64,000 nucleotides of DNA. Origin: Trichomonas vaginalis G3. Lineage: Eukaryota > Parabasalia > Trichomonadida > Trichomonadidae. Both the position numbers and the translations under genes were made by a program. The stretch lies in NCBI RefSeq assembly GCF_026262505.1, contig NC_067203.1, positions 23,975,411 through 24,039,410 on the forward strand, given 5' to 3'. Shown here piece after piece: positions 48,559 to 57,311 of the stretch. Every line of letters begins with the position of its first letter. The stretch's first letter is position 1. Below the pieces are notes generated by a model. The model worked only from the letters and a program-made list of their open reading frames with translations, ran no database searches and was not told where the DNA came from.

Positions 48559-49221
48559 TTACTCACAATATTTTTGTACAAAACAACCCCAAGCTTTTAA
48601 CCTCTCTTCTGCAGCTTCTAATGCTATCTTAGCGAGTTCATATTCTCTAAATTCTCTCTTTAAATCTTCTTGTTCCCATTGGTCTAGTTCGTATGGCGAG
48701 TCTCTATAACCAGAACATATCTCACGTTCATGTTCTATTTGTTTTTCATGCATTTTTCTAACTTCTTCTTCGAACAAAGGTTTAGCATTCTCTACTGTAT
48801 CTTCAAGTTCTTCTTCATCTAATTTCTCATGAACTTTCTTGTCTATGGAGTCCATAATTTTTCCAACTGCTATACAATATTTTGGAGAGGCCCACATTGC
48901 TATATAGTTTACAAGTCTTGGGTCTACATACGTTCCTCTAACATGTTTGATTTCATCCGGAATTCCTGCATGAACTTTGTATAAAAAGCAACCGCCGGAA
49001 TTCCGGCGGTTGGTATATTCTTCACAAAATGCCTCAAAATACTCTTCCCAGGACTTATTTTCCAACAACTTTCTAAAGTCTTTCCTAAACTGCTGACACA
49101 TATTTGTTGCATTTACATAACCATCCATGTCTCTACGTAAGACTTCAATACCGTTGTAAGTGCCTTTTGTGAATGTTTCGCCATTAGATTTGTTCGTGAA
49201 CGTTTTTGCTTCGACTGTCAT
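48559..49221 (-). CDS. KilA-N domain protein, second gene (B)
   Basis: 220 residues, whole, starting MTVEAKTFTNKSNGETFTKG. Classical KilA-N pattern: GTYNGIEVLRRDMDGYVNAT, then NMCQQFRKDFRKLLENKSWE and later RLVNYIAMWASPKYCIAVGK; the last ~90 residues are Glu-rich and helical. KilA-N domains bind DNA. Its leader TTTTTATTGTAAGAACTG is the same type as in the other cassette genes. A has no whole counterpart, only a fragment at 3709-3775, so this gene is an accessory that comes and goes. A 24-bp perfect palindrome lies within it. Confidence 0.75.
   Translation of the reverse strand: MTVEAKTFTNKSNGETFTKGTYNGIEVLRRDMDGYVNATNMCQQFRKDFRKLLENKSWEEYFEAFCEEYTNRRNSGGCFLYKVHAGIPDEIKHVRGTYVDPRLVNYIAMWASPKYCIAVGKIMDSIDKKVHEKLDEEELEDTVENAKPLFEEEVRKMHEKQIEHEREICSGYRDSPYELDQWEQEDLKREFREYELAKIALEAAEERLKAWGCFVQKYCE
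48989..49012. repeat. 24-bp perfect palindrome inside the KilA-N gene
   Basis: Each half reads CAACCGCCGGAA on its own strand, giving a GC-rich 24-bp palindrome within an AT-rich gene. Degenerate versions occur in non-coding repeats at about 3725-3750 and 49350-49375. Confidence 0.9.
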
Positions 49222-49249
49222 TTCAGTTCTTACAATAAAAATAAAAAAT

Positions 49250-49510
49250 ATTTTTTGGTGGCTTAACCGTCGGACATTCGTTTGTGGCTTAACCGTCGGA
49301 CATCCGTTTGTGGCTTAACCTCAAAACAAGCATTTTGTGAAGAATATACCAACCGCCGGAATTCCGCGGGTTGCTTTTTTTATACAAAATTCAAGAGTTT
49401 TGCGTGTTTTCTACGATGTTGTCAAAATGTCGTGTTGTCAGTAATTTTAAGAGAAGTTCATTTGACCGAGGCACATAGGCACATAGGCACACCTAAAAAA
49501 ACATCTAACC
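49250..49510. repeat. Repeat-rich spacer with KilA-N fragment (B)
   Basis: Two copies of GGCTTAACCGTCGGACAT..CGTTTGT, a fragment similar to the KilA-N gene around its palindrome (49330-49390), then GACATTTTGACAAC-like sequence and three GGCACATA units. It parallels the arm 3492-3653 of A in inverted orientation. No gene. Confidence 0.75.
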
Positions 49511-49522
49511 AAAACTCATTTT

Positions 49523-50383
49523 TCAATACTTTTTCAGCACTTTTCCGTAGTTATATATGAAAGACAATTCGAGATAAAAGTCATAGTACAATGGAATAAT
49601 ATGTTGCACACCATTTGTTGTGAACCAAACTTGAAAGTCAGAGAAACTGTTACTAGGTGGTTCGTAGAATTTAGAAGCAAAGTCATAAAAGTCCTTACCA
49701 ATACATAGAAAACTATTGTTGCTTGAACTGAAACTTGCATGACACATAACATTTTGAGGGTCAAACACGTTTTTATAAACTGTCAAATCTGCTGGTGGAA
49801 GTATAAATTTAAATGGACCATCTGGTGGTAATGGTTCGTTCTGGTTTAGTAACCGAAGAAATTGTGCCCAAGAACGTTTGTCTACTTCCCAAAATAAAAA
49901 CTGTGTATCTCTTGGAGGGTTAATTTCAATCTTTTGAAATGAAACGGTGGAATTCATCTTGTTGTATTCTAGTTTCAGATAGTATGTTCCATTTAGTAAA
50001 GAGTCGTATTTTTCTTGAAATTCCCAATAGTATTTGTTCATTTGAGTTTGAAAGTCATTTAGAGTCTTCTCAAGGTTTTCGTCTGAACGAATTGTAAAGA
50101 TTCTCATTTCATCAAATTTGTCTATTAGACCATCAGAACCTCTATACTGCCCATGAAAATATACTGCGAACATAAAAGCGTTCGTTCTTTTTGAAAACAA
50201 AACTCTTCTAAATCCTATTGCCTTTGCATCTGAAGGACTTTGAAGCCAACGAATTGGATAGTCAAACCTGTAAGTACGGGATGAAATTTCTTCATCTGAA
50301 ATATTTCTACCGGCATTTGTAAAGATATAGTCTAACGGTTTTGTATCTGCTACTTTTGTTCTTTGTTTTTCAACCTGAAACAT
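49523..50383 (-). CDS. Conserved Maverick protein, 286 residues (B)
   Basis: Whole counterpart of 2597-3457 in A, starting MFQVEKQRTKVADTKPLDYI. No family recognised. It precedes the HNH gene region on the minus strand, just as the A copy follows PolB, so the 286-residue gene marks the boundary of the swapped PolB/HNH segment. A diverged relative at 54736-55582 shows that the family duplicated within the element. Confidence 0.7.
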   Translation of the reverse strand: MFQVEKQRTKVADTKPLDYIFTNAGRNISDEEISSRTYRFDYPIRWLQSPSDAKAIGFRRVLFSKRTNAFMFAVYFHGQYRGSDGLIDKFDEMRIFTIRSDENLEKTLNDFQTQMNKYYWEFQEKYDSLLNGTYYLKLEYNKMNSTVSFQKIEINPPRDTQFLFWEVDKRSWAQFLRLLNQNEPLPPDGPFKFILPPADLTVYKNVFDPQNVMCHASFSSSNNSFLCIGKDFYDFASKFYEPPSNSFSDFQVWFTTNGVQHIIPLYYDFYLELSFIYNYGKVLKKY

Positions 50384-50408
50384 TTAATATATGTAAAAAT
50401 ATACTGTT

Positions 50409-50993
50409 TTAAAATAGTATGCCATATAGCTTCTTGAATTTGTTAAGAAGTATTCGAACGCGTTTTCCATCTGTATCTCTAGCGTTTACATGAGCATAGC
50501 CCGCCTTAGTAAAATATACTTGTAATTTCCTATAGTTTACGCCGGTATAAAAGTAGAAAGAGTCTTGTTCTTCGCTATAGTAGTAAAACTCAAACGTATG
50601 CTTACCATAGTCTCTAATTTCAATTGCTTCATCTTCTAGTTCGTCGACAAATTCGAATACAATATCTCCAAATTTGCTTATGTTCTTATTGTTTTCAGAA
50701 CGAGTGACCCAACGCAAGTTTTTAAGTCTATTGTCGTTTCTTATATGGTTTATATGGTCCACACACGGTAAATTGTTAGGGTTCGGTATAAAATGAGTTG
50801 CAATGACGACATGTTTAAGATAGTGTTTTCCACTCATCTTCATAATAGCATATCCGTCATTTCGCTCCCATTCGCTTAAAACTCTTTTTGTCTCTTTCTT
50901 CCTTATTTCAAAAGGCTCAGAACAGTGAATTTCATATTTCTCATCTAACAAACAAGTTTCCCAACGGTCTACTCCAACAAACTCAACGTACAT
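50409..50993 (-). CDS. HNH homing-type endonuclease
   Basis: 194 residues, whole, starting MYVEFVGVDRWETCLLDEKY. The HNH core is at about residues 65-105: HVVIATHFIPNP, then CVDHINHIRNDNRLKNLRWV and TRSENNKN, a HNH_3-type nuclease as found in phage and viral homing enzymes. The N-terminal WETCLLDEKYEIHCSEPFEI part resembles the NUMOD4-like substrate-binding segment. Such enzymes cut DNA to spread themselves. It occupies the position of PolB in A, and its 5' end is duplicated just upstream. Confidence 0.8.
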   Translation of the reverse strand: MYVEFVGVDRWETCLLDEKYEIHCSEPFEIRKKETKRVLSEWERNDGYAIMKMSGKHYLKHVVIATHFIPNPNNLPCVDHINHIRNDNRLKNLRWVTRSENNKNISKFGDIVFEFVDELEDEAIEIRDYGKHTFEFYYYSEEQDSFYFYTGVNYRKLQVYFTKAGYAHVNARDTDGKRVRILLNKFKKLYGILF

Positions 50994-51137
50994 TTCAAAT
51001 AAAATAAAAAAATATATTTTTTAAAAAATGTTTTATTTTAAATGGTATGCCATTTCATACTCTTCATCTAACAAACAAGTTTCCCAACGGTCTACTCCAA
51101 CAAACTCAGCGTACATTTCAAATAAAATAAAAAAATA
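50931..51137. repeat. ~85-bp direct duplication at the HNH 5' end
   Basis: 50931-51015 (HNH start plus upstream) recurs at 51053-51137 with a few changes, sharing CATCTAACAAACAAGTTTCC and CGTACATTTCAAATAAAATA. A scar of the rearrangement that placed HNH in the PolB position is the simplest reading. Confidence 0.85.
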
Positions 51138-51171
51138 TTTTTTTTTAAAAATATACTGTTTTTTTTACTTT

Positions 51172-51935
51172 ACGTAACCACCTGCTACCAAAAGTCTTTG
51201 ACGCCAACCCATACCAGCTAATGAAGGTTGACTTGGTTTAGTTTGGAAACTAAACTTTGGTTTTGGTTTATCTTCAGTTTTTGGCTCCCCTTCTTCTATC
51301 GGTCTTTCGTCACTTTTCGGTTCACTCTGACTTTACTTCACTTGCAGGTATGTTGTTGTTCGTCAACATCTTCATAAATATCATATGCCATCTGTTTCTG
51401 TTTTCCTTTCACTTTTTGTGTTTGTTGTAAAGTTTAGAATATTTTCGAACTCTAAGTCAATGAGATGTTCTATAATGAACTGTTCGTCGGTAAAATATAC
51501 TTTTCCATTCTGTTGTCTTTTAACTCTTCAGACTTCAATATTTTATTTGTGAGAGTCTGTTTCTTTTTTGAGATACTAGCCGTTCCATTTCTATGAAAAG
51601 TGACTTTATAGTTAGGGTTTGTATTTCCAGACCTGGACTTTCTATTATTGAATTTTTCTCTTCATCTGTAAGTTCTTTGACAGGTTTTGACAATGGTTCT
51701 GAACTTTTTGTTTGTGGTGTCAAATCTACCGTTTCAACTTCTTCGGTCATTTCATCTCAGTAAAAAATTTTAGTTTTGGTTTGTTTTCAACTGGTTGTTG
51801 TTTAAGGTTTTTTAAGTCGGTCTAAAACTTCCTGAGGTATAGGAAGAACTTGACAAACACGTGTTGTGTAACTGCTGGAAGTCGACAAATCCATCTTGAA
51901 CCCATTTGTCTCAATGCTGTATTGTTCATTTCATC
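51172..51935 (-). pseudogene. Remnants of three small Maverick genes (B)
   Basis: About 51180-51397 corresponds to the small Lys/Pro/Glu-rich gene 141-369 of A; about 51420-51750 (start MTEEVETVDLTPQTKSSEPL) corresponds to the gene whose tail is at 1-123; about 51770-51930 holds a further small frame. The last two have the same leader, TTTTTTACTGAGATGAA. Most are broken. Products unknown. Confidence 0.5.
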
Positions 51936-51948
51936 TCAGTAAAAAACT

Positions 51949-52350
51949 TTACATTCCCCACGTTTGAGGCGGTTGAGGTTGGTTATTGTTTACCCATTGT
52001 TGTGCATGGTTATATCCTCTGTTAAAGAATCTTTCACCTTGGTCCATATAGTGCCCTGCTTGGTTATAGTAGTCATTTGCTTTGTTATAGTAGTTTCCTG
52101 CTTGTCTTCCTACATTGTCCATCCATCCTTGAACTTTTCCTCTTGTTTCAGGATTTGGAATAAGATTTGTTGCATCTCGTGCTACATCCCAACCTTTCTG
52201 TACAGTTTGTATAATAGGTTGTGCTTTCTCTTTCAGTATACCTAATGTACTCAAAATCTTCCTTCCAATTCCAAATGCACCTCTGGCTATTGTTCCCACT
52301 GCGGGCAAAAATCTGGATGCAACTCCTGCTAATGCGCCAAATAAACCCAT
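51949..52350 (-). CDS. Small protein with hydrophobic/amphipathic N-terminus
   Basis: 133 residues, whole, starting MGLFGALAGVASRFLPAVGT. The first ~55 residues alternate small and hydrophobic residues (RGAFGIGRKILSTLGI) and would form amphipathic helices; residues ~75-115 are Tyr/Asn/Gln-rich with a repeated YYNKANDYYNQAGHYMDQ pattern, and the end is Gln/Pro-rich. The layout recalls membrane-active minor capsid proteins such as adenovirus pVI, but this is inference. It is divergent from the integrase gene, with 16 bp between starts. A second small protein with the same kind of N-terminus is at 55586-55828. Confidence 0.6.
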   Translation of the reverse strand: MGLFGALAGVASRFLPAVGTIARGAFGIGRKILSTLGILKEKAQPIIQTVQKGWDVARDATNLIPNPETRGKVQGWMDNVGRQAGNYYNKANDYYNQAGHYMDQGERFFNRGYNHAQQWVNNNQPQPPQTWGM

Positions 52351-52366
52351 TTCTTATGGGGTAAAA

Positions 52367-53324
52367 ATGACGAATCCAAACAAGGACCCGTATGTTTCTA
52401 AAGCAACAAAGAAAGCACTCATGGTAAAAATCTTTAGTTCAACACCAAATGCTTGGTTTATGGATATCTTGGAAAACATTCCGAGAGTTAGAACAGATGG
52501 ACCACCATACTGGTTAATATTTGTCGGTCAAAACACAAGATACTGTGAAGCCATACCATTACAGTCCAAAAATATTTTAGATGTGAAAACTGCTTTGACA
52601 ATATTCGTTGACAAATACCATCCAACAAAACTGACATCTGACTGTGAAAGTTCTTTCAAATCAGACGATATTAAAAACTATCTGCGTTCAAAAAATGTAA
52701 ACCAATATTTCATTGTCGACCAAAACCATTCTGCTCTTGGTGTCATTGACAGTTGTATAAAAATCTTAAGAGACTTAAACCAACCACAAGGTGGTGAGGT
52801 AGATGAAATGTCATATGACGACAAGTATAGACACTTCTCCATGGCAAAGATGAGACAAGTTTTAAATATTTACAATACCCGTAAACAAAAAGGTTTGGGA
52901 AACCACTCCCTGAAGAAATGAAAAACAACCCGACTTAGAGAAAGACTATATATTTAATAGTTTAGTCAAAAGAGACAAACAAGAAAGAATGCCAGGCTTC
53001 AAACTTAAGAAAGGTGACAAAGTAAAAATAGAAATACCTAAACGCGACCCATATGAAAATACTATTGACTATGACAACAATGGGAACTCGACAGGTACTC
53101 GCATTCGTGTTCGTAAAAATAGAAGAAAGTATACAAGAGAATATTATGAAGTTTTAGGCAAACATGGCAAAATGTACACACTGCAAGCAGAAGATAAAAC
53201 TACTATTGTCAGACCTCGTTTCAAACTTGTCAAAGTTCAAGGTGGTATACTTTCAAAGACAGTTCCTAACAAATATAAGACAACTCCTGACGAATATGCT
53301 AAAGAAGTTGAAAATGACGACTAA
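52367..53324 (+). pseudogene. Retrovirus-type (rve) integrase region
   Basis: Encodes a protein starting MTNPNKDPYVSKATKKALMV, with an RNase-H-fold integrase core (WFMDILENIPR, then KLTSDCESSF and HSALGVIDSCIK) followed by a basic SH3/chromo-like C-terminal part (GDKVKIEIPKRDPYE, RKYTREYYEVLGK). In Polintons this enzyme inserts the element and creates the target duplication. Broken, about one break. The 3' end touches the end of the converging fibre-like gene. Confidence 0.7.
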
Positions 53325-54717
53325 GCAATTCTATACCATGCGTAAACTGTCATGTAAGGTGGCATGTAGTCTTTACTTTGTCCCGTTGTTTGTGTATACC
53401 CTGAAACGCGATGTGTATGGTTTCCTTCTCCCTGTGTGCTACCCCAGAAACAATTTATAGCAAACTGAACGTCGTCTTTAACATCATATCCTTTACCTTT
53501 TTTCATTGCTGACCAATCCCAAAATCTATGCTTATGCCAACCTGCTTCAGATGTACTTAAATCTATGTAGTGACTGTGCGCAGGTAAATTTGCACCTGAA
53601 ATCGTTTTACTTCCACCTGTTTCCTTTGAAGAGTTTGCACAATACAAAAACCTGTCGACTATTTGAGTCCAAGTTCCAAACCAAGTACTACTTCTGGTTT
53701 GGTAGAGTTCATTGACGTGTAAATAGAACCTATAGGATATACTGTTTGAAGTATTTCTGTCTTTAACGTTTGAAGCTCTGTTTTGTCAGCTTTTTTATCA
53801 TATAAATCTTGAGCAGTGAATTTAACATTGTTTTCATCCTCCATGACATAGACATTTCTACATCTAGTGTATTTCATCGTTGTTATGTCATCCTCCGATG
53901 TTAAACCTTGTGGAAAGTTAGGAGGTTTCCAATTTAATACATCCCCACCAGTTTCTTCAACCGTTCCTTCAATATTTTCTATACCAACAGTTGCGAAGAA
54001 ATCGTGTGTATGGTTCTTATCTGCCTTCTTTTCAAGGCTAACGTTTAAGTCTGTTATTTCAGAAGATGTATGTGTATGTCCAACGTCACTTTTCCTGTTT
54101 AAGGTTTCTTGTAAGTTTGTAATATTTGCAATGGTATGTGTATGTCCAACGTCACTTTTCCTGTTTAAGGTTTCTTGTAAGTTTGTAATATTTGCAATGG
54201 TATGTGTATGTCCAACGTCACTTTTCCTGTTTAAGGTTTCTTGTAAGTTTGTAATATTTGCAATGGTATGTGTATGAGTCTTTTTAGAATATTCTTTGTC
54301 AGCTCTTGTCACTTCACTTGACATTTTATTGTCAACATATGTTTTGTCCGCTAGTTCAGGATGAGTATGTTCTTTCGTTGCATATGTTGCATCTGCTCTG
54401 TCATGTTCTTCTTGAACTTTTTCAATGACATACTCTTTGTCAGCTTTGTTGTCAACATCTGCTTTCAAAAGAAGTTCTTTTATAGGCTTCTCGTTTAAAG
54501 TTCCTTTTGTTGGATTTACACAAACAGTATGGTTCTTACTGTCTTGAAACAGAAACTCGTCTGTCAATGGGTTTATCGTCAGTTTTAAGTTTCCTTCTTT
54601 CAATGACTCAGATATCTTAGAATAGTTTGAAAAGTTTGTTGTGTTCTTATTTAGAGCTTGCAAAATGAGTTGTCGGTTGTGTTGTATTTCTCTCATAGAC
54701 GCTGTTTCTTTCGACAT
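53321..54717 (-). pseudogene. Bacteriophage tail-fibre/collar-like protein gene
   Basis: Starts MSKETASMREIQHNRQLILQ. The middle has Ala/Asp-Lys-rich trimeric-fibre segments (ADKEYVIEKV, DKTYVDNK, EKKADKNHTH) and repeated His-X-His motifs (THTHTIANI), like fibres that bind metal along the trimer axis. The C-terminal region has YPIGSIYTSMNSTKPE, SGANLPAHSHYIDL and PPYMTVYAWYRI, the pattern of phage tail-collar/short tail fibre tips. Three identical 66-bp units at 54068-54265 encode the His-rich repeats. Broken, about one break. A receptor-binding fibre is the natural reading. Confidence 0.7.
54068..54265. repeat. Three identical 66-bp units in the fibre gene
   Basis: Units 54068-54133, 54134-54199 and 54200-54265 are identical at DNA level, each encoding 22 residues with a HTHT motif. 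Identity implies recent expansion and suggests variable fibre length between copies. Confidence 0.9.
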
Positions 54718-54735
54718 TTTTATTCTAGATAAAAT

Positions 54736-55582
54736 ATGCTTTCAATAGAAAAAGAAAATTCTAGAGTTGCTACAACTAAACCATTAGATGAACTTTTTAC
54801 GAATGTCGGTCAAAAGTTTGAGACAGAGACCGTAAAGCATGAAGGCTATCGTTTTGACTACCCGTTAAGATGGCTAAGAGACCCATCCGTCACAAAAGCT
54901 ATTGGCTTTCGTAGAATGAAATTCATTTCAGAAGCCATACATGGTTTCCCATTTACGGTCGCTTTTGAAATTCGATACTATAACAAAGAGAAACGTACGT
55001 ATGAGAAATTTGAACAGGGAAAACTTTTACAAGTTAGTTTGCTTGTAAACTTAGAAAACAACTCTTCAAGCTTTTCAAGAAAAAATAAACGATATCTATC
55101 TCGAATATGCAAAACAGTACAACATTGACGAAGGAGAGTACCATCTCGATATTTTATATGACAGGAAAAATGCAACTGTTAAAATCGATAGAATAGAAGA
55201 CCTTGGAGAAGACGTTTATATTTCTACAAAATATAACAACTTGGCATGGTTATAGATTTTTGAGGATGTTAAATCAGCCTGCAGAATATCCAGTACACCC
55301 GAACTTTTATGAAGTCGAAAACCCTAATGGAACATATGAAAATGTTTTCGACTCAGATGCTATTATAGTTCATGCTTCATTTTCTGGCGCCCAAAACTCT
55401 TTTATGCTTGGCAAATGACTTTTACGAAAACCTACAAAGCTATATGAACCACCGAGTGGAAGTATTTCAGACTTTCAAGTATGGTTTACAACAGATGGAA
55501 GAAAGAGAATAGTTCCATTATACCATGCGTTTTACTTAGAACTTAGTCTCATATACAACTACTATCGAACGGTAAAAATATA
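54736..55582 (+). pseudogene. Diverged relative of the 286-residue Maverick protein
   Basis: Starts MLSIEKENSRVATTKPLDEL and follows the same pattern as the 49523-50383 protein (RFDYPLRWLRDPSVTKAIGF versus RFDYPIRWLQSPSDAKAIGF; end LYHAFYLELSLIYNY). An old duplication within the family, on the opposite strand and next to the fibre gene. Broken, about three breaks. Confidence 0.6.
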
Positions 55583-55585
55583 ATT

Positions 55586-55828
55586 TTAATACGGTTGAGG
55601 TGTTGGATTTGGTTGCCAACTAGACTGTGGTGCAGGTTCAGGCTGTTGTATAACAGGAGCTTGCTCTTCTGGTTCAGGGTCTTTAGGTATAATACCAACG
55701 AACTGACCTACTCTTTTACCAATATTTTTGACTCCGTTCCAAATTCCTCTTCCTACGGTTTTTATTCCATTCCATATACCTCTTCCAACATTTCGAAAGA
55801 AGTTTCCAATACTACTGAAGAAACCCAT
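55586..55828 (-). CDS. 80-residue amphipathic protein with myristoylation-like start
   Basis: Starts MGFFSSIGNFFRNVGRGIWN. Gly2 and Ser6 fit the N-myristoylation pattern. Residues ~12-42 contain a near-duplicate (VGRGIWNGIKTVG, then RGIWNGVKNIG) forming a strongly amphipathic basic helix; the rest is Pro/Gln/Glu-rich. This looks membrane-active, like small penetration proteins of non-enveloped viruses, but no family is recognised. Whole. It lies 18 bp from the next minus-strand gene. Confidence 0.6.
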   Translation of the reverse strand: MGFFSSIGNFFRNVGRGIWNGIKTVGRGIWNGVKNIGKRVGQFVGIIPKDPEPEEQAPVIQQPEPAPQSSWQPNPTPQPY

Positions 55829-55846
55829 TTTACTATATGTAAAAAT

Positions 55847-56209
55847 CTAATGTCCACCTAGTCTCTTACGTTTCCTTCTGAGTTCCATAGCATTTTTTAA
55901 CTGGAGCTCATACATTCTATTTCTCCTCTGGTAGAAAACATACTCTGGGTCAACTCCTGTGTTCGCGTCATCTGCATAGAGTTGTTTATATCCCACTTCA
56001 GGGTTTGTATAAAACTCTTTCCATCTCATATTTGCATACCATGGTGGCAAACCTAACGCAGCGTCATTTGACATGGCAGTTTGCATTTGTACATCTGTTG
56101 GCACTTGACCATAGTTTGCCATTGCAGTTTGTATTCTAACTTCATTTGGAATATTCTCTGGGTTTGGTTGTCCAGGTTGCTGTGCATTCGCTAAGTTCTG
56201 TGCGTCCAT
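55847..56209 (-). CDS. 120-residue Maverick protein, unknown
   Basis: Starts MDAQNLANAQQPGQPNPENI. The N-terminal half has a repeated motif (VRIQTAMANYGQVPTDVQ, then MQTAMSND), followed by WYANMRWKEFYTNPE and a basic tail (ELRRKRKRLGG). No family recognised. Grouped with the amphipathic 80-residue gene and the methyltransferase on the minus strand. The Gln/Pro/Asn-rich start and basic tail suit a small virion protein, by inference. Confidence 0.55.
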   Translation of the reverse strand: MDAQNLANAQQPGQPNPENIPNEVRIQTAMANYGQVPTDVQMQTAMSNDAALGLPPWYANMRWKEFYTNPEVGYKQLYADDANTGVDPEYVFYQRRNRMYELQLKNAMELRRKRKRLGGH

Positions 56210-56347
56210 TTAATATTAGATAAAAATATCTCTTACGAGTACATATACTGAACATTTGCAGGCATTGGTTCATCTTCATATTCTCTGTACTTTTCTGCCA
56301 CGTCAAATAAATAAATGACACAATGGAAAAAACCTAAAACAAGTAGT
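56210..56347 (-). other. Short spacer with a possible hydrophobic micro-frame
   Basis: A minus-strand frame without a Met start reads LLVLGFFHCVIYLFDVAEKY and ends EPMPANVQYMYS at about 56235. It could be a tiny membrane protein or the decayed end of a gene. Very uncertain. Confidence 0.25.
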
Positions 56348-57166
56348 CTATTTCAAACCACATTTACTTACTAATAAAATTTCTTTGTTATGACACTTTC
56401 TCCAGTTTATGGGACCTCTCTCATATTCTATCTTGTCATATCTAAACTCATAGTCATGTATGTCCTCTAACCATCTCATAACGGTTTCCAAACCACTTTT
56501 ATCGGATGTAAAGTAAAAGCATGGATGGTTATGTAAAACGTCTAAAGTTTCTAAAGAGTCTCTCAAAGTCCAGTCTGCTTGGTATTGAAAATCGTATGTG
56601 TTAAAGAACGGCGGGTCTACTATAAAGAAAACATTTTCCTTGTTTTTATATTTTTCATACAACTCTGTCCAACGACATCTCACAAACTCTATACCCTCAG
56701 TATATTTTTCTATGTCCTCTTTGAAAACATTTGTATAGTTAAGATATAAAACGTTTGACATAAGTGTTTCAATGTCATGAACTCTTATAGAACCACTATA
56801 TAATAGTCTAGAAGATATACTATCCCAGTCAATATACTCTGCTTTTTTCAAAACCTCTCTTACAATATTTTTCTTATCTAATGGTATACGTTCCATCTTA
56901 CCTATAGGTATCTTTTCTTTTAACTCTTTCAATATTTTGTTAGTGTCTGGTATATGTTTGAGACGGTTCATATAGTTGTCGAAGTCATTGCATATAATCT
57001 CTGAGTCAGGAAATACAGTATGGCACAAATGAGATATATAGAAACTTCCACCGAACAAATCTACAAATGTTAGACCATTCGGTAGTTTCTTAAGTTCTCT
57101 CAATAGAATATCTTTACATCTACTCTTATTTCCAAAGAAGGGTAACGGTGGTTTTGTAAAATTCAT
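56348..57166 (-). CDS. Dam-type (D12 class) DNA N6-adenine methyltransferase
   Basis: 272 residues from the Met at 57166 (MNFTKPPLPFFGNKSRCKDI); the upstream open stretch lacks conserved features. Motif X-like FFGNKSR (binds S-adenosylmethionine), motif I-like FVDLFGGSFYISHL, motif IV DPPF within FFIVDPPFFNTYDF, and NHPCFYFTSDKSG near the end fit the D12/Dam family that methylates adenine N6. Whole. Likely role: marking element DNA or altering host chromatin; adenine methylation is reported to be common in T. vaginalis. A remnant of the same gene lies near the left tip of C (59404-59595). Confidence 0.85.
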   Translation of the reverse strand: MNFTKPPLPFFGNKSRCKDILLRELKKLPNGLTFVDLFGGSFYISHLCHTVFPDSEIICNDFDNYMNRLKHIPDTNKILKELKEKIPIGKMERIPLDKKNIVREVLKKAEYIDWDSISSRLLYSGSIRVHDIETLMSNVLYLNYTNVFKEDIEKYTEGIEFVRCRWTELYEKYKNKENVFFIVDPPFFNTYDFQYQADWTLRDSLETLDVLHNHPCFYFTSDKSGLETVMRWLEDIHDYEFRYDKIEYERGPINWRKCHNKEILLVSKCGLK

Positions 57167-57311
57167 TTTATATACAATAAAAATGTTTTTTCCCTGAAAA
57201 GTGACAGAAAAGTGACAAAACATGAAAACATATATATTTTGTGAAAAGCTCCTGGAAGACCCGTATATAAGAACTTCAGATGGAACACATACTTTTTCAG
57301 TAAGGACATAT

